This document shows positions 56,577 through 64,000 of a stretch of DNA of 64,000 nucleotides, piece after piece. This DNA comes from Phoronis australis (lineage: Eukaryota > Phoronida > Phoronidae). The stretch spans positions 40,592-104,591 of the forward strand of contig NMRA01000902.1 in the NCBI GenBank assembly GCA_002633005.1, given 5' to 3'. Below the pieces are notes generated by a model. It was not told where the DNA came from. It made no database searches and saw nothing but the letters and a program-made list of their open reading frames with translations. The position numbers and the translations under genes were made by a program. The first letter of the stretch is position 1; every line of letters begins with the position of its first letter.

Positions 56577-57290
56577 GTGTTGCCAGATTCTTGCTTCTAC
56601 CTGTCAATCGAGCTGTATTCAGGGTGGACGCAGATGTACGTTAGAGCACATCCTATCATCTTGCAGCGTGTCCTTGGCATCAGGAAAGTACACTTACCGA
56701 CACAACCAGGTACTAAAAGTTTTTCAAGGGTGTTGTTCGACGAGGTGAAGAGCAAACCGAAGCCGAGAAGCCACCGCGTCGAATACATCAATTTCATAAG
56801 AAGTGGTGATGAGGCGAGTAAAAGGAAGACCCCTGTGCATAAAGGCATCCTGCACACAGCCAACGACTGGAGAGTGTGGGCAGACCTTGCCGGTCATCAG
56901 TCATTCTTCCCTCAACACATTGTCCAGACGACCCAGCGCCCTGACTTGGTTACATACTCGGACAATTCCCACCAGGTCATCTTAATTGAGCTCACTATCC
57001 CGTGGGAGAGTAGGGTGGAAGAGGCACACGAGCGAAAGAACTTGAAGTACGCAGACCTTAGGAATGACTGTCATGTTAACGGCTGGAGATGTTGGAGTTT
57101 TCCTGTGGAGGTCGGCTGCCGGGGTTTTCCGGCCAGTTCGGTCATTACCATGGCGAGGTGTCTTGACGTCTCCTTGTCGGGAAAGAAGGCTCTGCTACGC
57201 GACGCAGCCACTGAAGCTGAACAGGCATCTTGTTGGATTTGGATTAAATACCAACAGCAACATCACCAACAACCGTCAGACAGAGCCTGA
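56577..57290 (+). CDS. Retroelement C-terminal endonuclease-like domain (5' truncated)
   Basis: A 237-codon open frame with a segment common at the C-terminus of reverse-transcriptase proteins in animal genomes: HIVQTTQRPDLVTYSD, VILIELTIPWESRVEEAHER, CHVNGWRCWSFPVEVGCRGF and a final ASCWIWIK. The spacing of RPD and ELT resembles a PD-(D/E)XK restriction-like fold. That fold reading is an inference. The RT that normally precedes it is absent, and the adjacent RT fragment is on the opposite strand, so this is a separate remnant. The frame is intact to its stop, suggesting recent insertion. The start Met is arbitrary. Confidence 0.65.
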   Translation: MLPDSCFYLSIELYSGWTQMYVRAHPIILQRVLGIRKVHLPTQPGTKSFSRVLFDEVKSKPKPRSHRVEYINFIRSGDEASKRKTPVHKGILHTANDWRVWADLAGHQSFFPQHIVQTTQRPDLVTYSDNSHQVILIELTIPWESRVEEAHERKNLKYADLRNDCHVNGWRCWSFPVEVGCRGFPASSVITMARCLDVSLSGKKALLRDAATEAEQASCWIWIKYQQQHHQQPSDRA

Positions 57291-58496
57291 TCAACTCTGT
57301 TGTCCCGCCTACTAGAGATGGTCTTGGTTTAGAGACGAAACCATTAAGGACAGTAGGAGATCAACTGAAGATGGCGGTTGAGCACAGTTCCATCAAGTGT
57401 TTAAAGTAAGTTCAGTAGAAAGCCCGTTAATGTTTCCCTTTGATGATCGAATAATTTTTTCATTAACAGGCAAGTTTGTCACTAATTACTTTAACCACAA
57501 TATTTCCTCAGTTTTAAAGCCCCATACAGTGCAGTTGTTATTATACTTTATAAAGCTGAAATGATTACCGATTACGCTTGCAAATTGTCATTTTCCTCTT
57601 GACCTCTAGAAATGTGCAGCGATCAAAATGAAGTATTCCCTTTGTTTGCATTTGATTTGTTTGTGTGTGTAATTATTTTTAGAGCTTTCTTAAGAAGGCC
57701 TTTGAACAATTTTAAGTTTTGTGTCAACTTTTCCACAACAAAAGTTCCACATGCAAGAAAAGTATATAACGAAACAACACAGTTAAAAACAATTGTAATT
57801 TTCCCACGCAACGAGTCCATAATCAGGCATATCAAGGGCTGAATTTCTGAACTAGGTTCAATTCTCTCAGGTTATTGCTGAAGGATTGCTTTTCACTTTG
57901 TCAAATTAAAATAGACGGTCAGGCGACTGGTTTCATTCGTTTTCTCACACCTGTAACAGAATATTCAGAGAAATATTAGCAAATTATAAAAGAAAACACA
58001 AGACAAAACTACTTTAGTAAGGCAGAACATACTTGACGTTTCATCTTAATGTTTATATGTAGAAACTAATTATCTTTGTACCCAAGTCTTGTTTATGATC
58101 TAAATTAAAATATGTGAAACAGGCTAAAAATGATTTAAAAATGTGTATTTTTCACGACACCTAAAATGTGCTTCTGACCTCAACAAGTAAAATTCATTCT
58201 AGGTGTCAATTTTTATTCCAATGCAATGTTATGACGTTTACTGAATAGCTTATTCTTGTTAATTCGGAAACTAATCTGGTAGACCTGGGGTTGGGGTCCG
58301 CTATAAAATAAGGAAACTCACTCATCTAGAGAATTTTATTAGACATAGCATAGCTTTGAAGAGAAACTGCTGTGAAAAAGTCACCCTTGACTTCTGAGCG
58401 TGACATACCATACATCTCTTATATTGGGAGCATTTCCACCCATGGAGGACAATATGTGAATATGTGCTGCTAGCGTATCCGGCATCCGAGTCCCGA
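57291..58496. other. Unannotated stretch
   Basis: AT-rich. Overlapping small ORFs on both strands at 57.6-57.84 kb have no family resemblance. Nothing else was recognised. Confidence 0.5.
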
Positions 58497-61400
58497 GTAT
58501 TCATTTGGCATGTTGACTTACGCTAGTGTGCTGAAATTGAAAAGAATTCCTTGAAAAACGTAAGAAATATAACATTTTGAACGTTACATGACCTTTGCAC
58601 TAATTGACCTTATCCGGTGCATTTTAAACATCTTTAGGAGAATTATTGCAAAGCCCATGGAAAATGTGTTTAACGCTGAGAATCACAGTTGTCTAACGGT
58701 TGACACATCAGAATACTTGCTGATTGAAAAGGTCAAATTTTCAGAAGAAAAATGCACCTAATGACACCATGTTTGCACTAAATGACCTGAAACTTTGGAT
58801 TCCGATTTGATTTGCCTGTGGCAATCAGACCTGTCAATTTGAAGTGTCTAGCTCAAAATTTTAGTTTGCACCTAATGACCTTTGATCTATTTCACCTGAT
58901 TGGATGACCCGTGTACTTAGAAAAGTAATTTTTTTAAATTGTCATGCTGACTTATACCTGTGCACCGAGTTTGAAAAAGATAGCTTTAAAACTGAAGGAG
59001 GAGTAGCATTTTGAAAATTATATGACCTTTGCACCAAACGACCTCTTCCGGTGCAATATGGAATATGATTATATAACCAATCAAAATTTATGTACTGTGA
59101 AAAATCATATGCTGAATTTAAAGACCGTACTTGCACCCAATTTGGAGTTATTAAGTGTCAAAGTTGGTTGGAAGAAGAATAAGAAGAATAAGAATAAGAA
59201 TAAGAATAAGAATAAAATTGAAGAAAACCCAGGAACAACAGTACTCTGCGCTTACACGCGCAGAGTAACTAGAAAGATTATTGTCACGGCGTGACAATAA
59301 CGGACTCTGCGCGTGCGTATTACCGGAATTATTATGGGAAGTTACTGACAGCAACCCGTTTACCAATATGAAAAGGGATTCTTTAAAATTGTGGGAGAAA
59401 TTAAATATTAATTTTTTTGATGACCTTTCCACTAATTGACCTCTTCCGGTGCATTATGAACCCCGATGAGGGAGTAATTGTTAATTCGATTAAAAGTGTG
59501 CTTAATGCTAAAAATCACAGATGTTTTACTTTAAGCACTTCAGAATACAAGATGAATGAATTGGTCAAACTTTCAAAAGAAAAATGCAACTAATGACCCC
59601 ATGGGTGCACCAAATGACCTGAAAATTTAGAATTCAAACTCAATCGCACTTAGTAAACAGATATGTAATTTTGAAGTCTCTAGCACAAAATTTTAGTTTG
59701 CATTCAATGGTCTTTGACCTATTTTTTCTGATTGGTTAAGCCTATTGCGAAGTAAAGTAGGGTATTCAATTGGCATGTTGACTTACACCAGTGTGCTGAA
59801 ATTGAAAAGAATTCCTTGAAAAACGTAAGAGATACAACATTTTGAACGTTACATGACCTTTGCACTAATTGACCCTATCCGGTGCATTATAAGCGTCTTT
59901 AGGAGAATTATTGCAAAGCCCATGGAAAATGTGTTTAATGCTGAGAATCACAGTTGTCTAACGGTTGACACATCAGTATACTTGCTGATTGAAAAGGTCA
60001 AATTTTCAGAAGAAAAATGCACCTAATGACCCCATGTTTGCACTAAATGACCTGAAACTTTGGATTCCGATTTGATTTACCTGTGGCAATCAGACCTGTC
60101 AATTTGAAGTGTCTAGCTCAAAATTTTAGTTTGCACCTAATGACCTTTGACCCATTTCACCTGATTGGATGACCCGATTACTTAGAAAAGTAATTTTTTA
60201 AATTGTCATGTTGATTTATACCTGTGCACCGAATTTGATAAAGATAGCTTTAAAACTGAAGGAGGAGTAGCATTTTGAAAATTATATGACCTTTGCACCA
60301 AACGACCTCTTGCAGTGCCATATGGAATATGATTATATAACAAATCAAAATTTATATACTGTCAAAAGTCATATGCTGAATTTAAAGACCGTACTTGCAC
60401 CCAATTTGGAGTTATTAAGTGTCAAAGTTGGTTGGAAGAAAAATAAGAAGAATAAGAATAAGAATAAGAATAAAATTGAAGAAAACCCAGGAACAACAGT
60501 ACTCTGCGCTTACACGCGCAGAGTAACTAGAAAGATTATTGTCACGGCGTGACAATAACGGACTCTGCGCGTGCGTATTACCGGAATTATTATGGGAAGT
60601 TACTGACAGCAACCCGTTTACCAATATGAAAAGGGATTCTTTAAAATTGTGGGAGAAATTAAATATTAATTTTTTTGATGACCTTTCCACTAATTGACCT
60701 CTTCCGGTGCATTATGAACCCCGATGAGGGAGTAATTGTTAATTCGATTAAAAGTGTGCTTAATGCTAAAAATCACAGATGTTTTACTTTAAGCACTTCA
60801 GAATACAAGATGAATGAATTGGTCAAACTTTCAAAAGAAAAATGCAACTAATGACCCCATGGGTGCACCAAATGACCTGAAAATTTAGAATTCAAACTCA
60901 ATCGCACTTAGTAAACAGATATGTAATTTTGAAGTCTCTAGCTCAAAATTTTAGTTTGCACTCAATGGTCTTTGACCTATTTTTTCTGATTGGTTAAGCC
61001 TATTGCGAAGTAAAGTAGGGTATTCAATTGGCATGTTGACTTACACCAGTGTGCTGAAATTGAAAAGAATTCCATGAAAAACGTAAGAGATACAACATTT
61101 TGAACGTTACATGACCTTTGCACTAATTGACCCTATCCGGTGCATTATAAGCGACTTTAGGAGAATTATTGCAAAGCCCATGGAAAATGTGTTTAATGCT
61201 CAGAATTACAGTTGTCTACCGGTTGACGCATCAGAATATTTGCTGATTGAAAAGTTCAAATTTTCAGAAGAAAAATGCACCTAATGACCCCATGTTCGCA
61301 CTAAATGACCTGAAACTTTGGATTCCGAATTGAATTACCTGTGCCAATCAGACCTGTCAATTTGAAGTGTCTAGCTCAAAACTTTAGTTTGCACATATTG

Positions 61401-62895
61401 ACCTTTGACCTATTTCACCTGATTGGATGACCCGATTACTTAGAAAAGTAATTTTTTAAATTGCCTTCTTGACTTATACCAGTGCACCCAATTTGAAGAG
61501 AATAGCTTTAAAAATGAAGGAGTAGCATTTTGAAAATTACATGACCTTTGCACCAAATGACCTCTTCCGGCGCAATATGGAATATGATTATATAACGAAT
61601 CAAAATTTATGTACTGTAAAAAATGGCATGCAGAATTTAAACAGTATACCTACACCCAACTTGGAGTTATTAAGCCTCAAATTTGGTCAGAAGAAGAATA
61701 TGAAGAAGTAGAAAGATTATTGTCACGGCGTGACAATAGCGGACTCTGCGCGAGCGTATTACTGGAATTATTATGGGAAGTTACTGACAGCAACCCGTTT
61801 ACCAATATGAAAAGGAATTCTTTAAAATTGTAGGAGAAATTACATATTAATTTTTTGATGACCTTTCCACTAATTGACCTCTTCCGGTGCAATATAAGCC
61901 CCGATGAGGGAGTAATTGTTAACTCGATTAAAAGTGTGGTTAATGCTATTAATCACAGAAGTTTTACTTTAAGCACTTCAGAATACAAGATGAATGAAGT
62001 GGTCAAACTTTCAAAAGAAAAATGCAACTAATGACCCCATGGGTGCACCAAATGAACTGAAAATTTAGAATTCAAACTCAATCGCACTTAGTAAACAGAT
62101 ACGAAATTCTGAAGTCTCTAGCTCAAAATTTTAGTTTGCACTCAATGACCTTTGACCTATTTTTTCTGATTGGTTAGGCCTATTGCAAAGTAAAGTAGGG
62201 TATTCAATTGGCATGTTGACTTACACCAGTGTGCTGAAATTGAAAAGAATTCCTTGAAAAACCTAAGTCGTATAACATTTTGAACGTTACATGACCTTTG
62301 CACTAATTGACCTTATCCAGTGCATTTTAGGCACCTTTAGGAGAATTATTGCAAAGCCCATGGAAAATGTGTTTAACGCTGAGAATCACAGTTGCCTAAC
62401 AGTTGACACATCAGAATACTTGCTGATTGAAAAGGTCAAATTTTCAGAAGAAAAATGCACCTAATGACCCCATGTTTGCACTAAATGACCTGAAACTTTC
62501 GATTCCGATTTGATTTACCTGTGGCAATCAGACCTGTCAATTTGAAGTGTCTAGCTCAAAATTTTAGTTTGCACCTAATGACCTTTGACCCATTTCACCT
62601 GATTGGATGACCCGATTACTTAGAAAAGTAATTTCTTAAATTGTCATGTTGACATATACCTGTGCACCGAATTTGAAAAAGATAGCTTTTTAAAGCTATC
62701 TTAAAAAACTGAAGGAGTAGCATTTTAATATTATATGACCTTTGCACCAAACGACCCCTTCCGGTGCAATATGGAATATGATTATATAACCAATCAAAAT
62801 TTATGTACTGTCAAAAGTAATACGCTGAATTTAAAGACCGTACCTGCACCCAATTTGGAGTTATTAAGCCTCAAAGTTGGTCGGAAGAAGAATAA
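58497..62895. repeat. 1.18-1.26-kb tandem array, about 3.5 copies
   Basis: The phrase ggcatgttgacttac (one variant base) begins units at 58507, 59772, 61030 and 62210, giving periods of 1265, 1258 and 1180 bp. The copies are highly similar. Each unit repeats the shorter phrase TGCACYWAATGACC many times and contains gtcacggcgtgac (a palindrome) and ccgatgagggagtaattgtt. Units 1 and 2 carry an (AATAAG)n plus hairpin insertion that unit 3 lacks. No protein is recognised; a 74-codon frame in unit 3 is broken in units 1 and 2. Confidence 0.92.
62680..62702. repeat. 11-bp-stem hairpin in the last array unit
   Basis: agatagcttt, tt loop, aaagctatct, with one extra pair on each side. Other array units have only the first arm, so this looks like a local inverted duplication. 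Confidence 0.85.
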
Positions 62896-63385
62896 GAATA
62901 AGAAGAATAAAAATTAAATTGAAGAAAACCCAGGAACAACAGTACTCTGCGCTTACACGCGCAGAGTAATAAGAAGAATAAAATTGAAGAAAACCCAGGA
63001 ACAACAGTACTCTGCGCTTGTACGCGCAGAGTAATAAAATTGAAGAAAACCCAGGAACAACAGTACTCTGCGCTTACACGCGCAGAGTAATAAAATTGAA
63101 GAAAACCCAGGTACAACAGTACTCTGCGCTTACACGCACAGAGTAATAAAATTGAAGAAAACCCAGGAACAACAGTACTCTGCGCTTACACGCGCAGAGT
63201 AATAAAATTGAAGAAAACCCAGGAACAACAGTACTCTGTGCTTACACGCGCAGAGTAATAAGAAGAATAAAATTTGATTAAAACCCAGGAACAACAGTAC
63301 TCTGCGCTTACACGCGCAGAGTAATAAAATTGAAGAAAACCCAGGGACAACAGTACTCTGCGCCTACACGCGCAGAGTAATAACA
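62896..63385. repeat. Hairpin module, 8 tandem copies
   Basis: Unit of about 54-67 bp: aataaaattgaagaaaaccc, aggaacaacagt, then a hairpin actctgcgc-ttacac-gcgcagagt. Hairpins start near 62943, 63010, 63064, 63119, 63176, 63232, 63299 and 63356. Some copies have base changes that weaken the stem by one pair (gtgc, cacac). Single copies of the same module occur in array units 1 (59.2 kb) and 2 (60.5 kb). Confidence 0.93.
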
Positions 63386-63449
63386 TGGTGACAGCGTATG
63401 TGAAACTCATCACAGAACCCAGAGCCATGGCAATTTAAAGGACATTTAC

Positions 63450-63588
63450 CGCCAGTGGAGAATTAAACACATTTGATGTGCAACCAGCAACCAACAGCAA
63501 AGCTGATATATAGTATCTTTGCCAACGGTGGCAGTGGCAGCTGTGACCTGATCCTGCAATGTAGTGTTCGTAACCAGCTGGATAAATG
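63450..63588 (-). CDS. Candidate exon, membrane protein (unidentified)
   Basis: 139 nt. Strong acceptor (ttgttttcttaccccacag), phase 2; donor GCG|gtaaat, phase 0. Encodes a His/Cys-rich stretch then a hydrophobic segment, RYYISALLLVAGCTSNVFNS followed by PLA, that could be the first membrane helix of a transporter. The pattern faintly resembles SLC17-type MFS N-termini; that is a guess. It joins in phase with the candidate first exon at 63730-63818. Confidence 0.3.
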
Positions 63589-63729
63589 CTGTGGGGTAAG
63601 AAAACAATGAAAAAGAGTTCATCACTTGATTTATTATACAATAATCACGTCTAAACTAGTACACTGCTAATCGGATCCGAGTTCAGATCTAAAGTAGTAC
63701 AGTGTTAATCAGGTATTTAAATTTAGTAC

Positions 63730-63818
63730 CTGTCAGCAGTTCCATTCACCGTCTGTTGTGCTATGTTACTGCCTCCGTCTACATTATCTGCTGGGTCTCT
63801 TCGGCTCAAACTATTCAT
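63730..63818 (-). CDS. Candidate first exon, unidentified
   Basis: ATG at 63816-63818 (context aagacaaccATGa). It encodes a hydrophilic 29-residue start (MNSLSRRDPADNVDGG) and ends AG|gtacta in phase 2, matching the acceptor phase of the next candidate exon. It could be the first exon of the same gene as 63450-63588. No homology is recognised. Confidence 0.27.
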
Positions 63819-64000
63819 GGTTGTCTTTAGCTTTGTCGGTCCATTTCCGTATTTCAAACGTGCCTTTGTTCTCTACTCCTTGCGCTGGGTTCATTTTCAC
63901 CTTCTGCGAGACAAATTCCGGTCTTTATTGGGAAAAGTATGCCTGGGCCCGTTCTCCAATCTTTTTACTCGAAATGGAACTCGAAATTAGGTTTGGCATT
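63819..64000. other. Right edge, nothing recognised
   Basis: If the candidate first exon is real, this is its 5' flank. No TATA box or other element is obvious. Confidence 0.4.

Noticed and set aside
59151-60690. Two near-identical 91-93-codon minus-strand ORFs
   Set aside because: They are the same stretch of consecutive satellite units; the frame runs through the (AATAAG)n tract and the hairpin and is broken in unit 3.
62896-63385. CRISPR-like appearance of regularly spaced palindromic repeats
   Set aside because: There are no unique spacers, the genome is animal, and the repeat is a contiguous hairpin minisatellite.

Overview
This is a stretch of an animal (metazoan) nuclear genome: AT-rich, intron-rich, full of microsatellites and decayed transposons, with GT-AG introns throughout. 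No operons, ribosome binding sites or CRISPR arrays are present. Protein conservation with vertebrate RFX6 is very high, which together with the repeat style suggests a marine invertebrate, perhaps a non-vertebrate deuterostome. That taxonomic guess is an inference.

The main gene is a complete RFX6 transcription-factor gene on the minus strand, from an ATG at 36560 to a stop at 4197. I assembled 20 coding exons by hand from splice sites, reading phase and family knowledge. Every exon junction keeps phase, and the joined CDS is 2595 nt (864 aa plus stop), close to the vertebrate protein length (about 930 aa). It includes a 28-nt microexon (23727-23754). A TATA-like box lies about 55 bp upstream of the ATG.

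A second minus-strand gene, seen only as its last three coding exons (47644-50823), is a divergent SLC1 (excitatory/neutral amino-acid transporter) family member. It keeps the substrate-binding D-R-L-R-T and N of TM8 but has changed several residues that in studied members bind or couple cations. Its upstream exons were not found. Two candidate exons of an unidentified membrane protein sit at the right edge (63450-63818, minus).

The rest is mobile or repeated DNA: a decayed Ty3/gypsy element (about 39.99-42.2 kb); a 1.07-kb element with 11-bp inverted ends holding a ladder of CTCF-motif-like sites (45.2-46.3 kb); a pair of MITEs with 5-bp target duplications (47.2 and 53.9 kb); a 1.26-kb inverted-repeat DNA element with a 258-codon ORF (52.1-53.4 kb); non-LTR retrotransposon fragments (55.3-57.3 kb); and a 1.2-1.26-kb tandem array (58.5-62.9 kb) dense in TGACC half-sites, ending in an expanded block of hairpin modules (62.9-63.4 kb). 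The region between RFX6 and SLC1 and the region right of SLC1 carry most of this accessory DNA.
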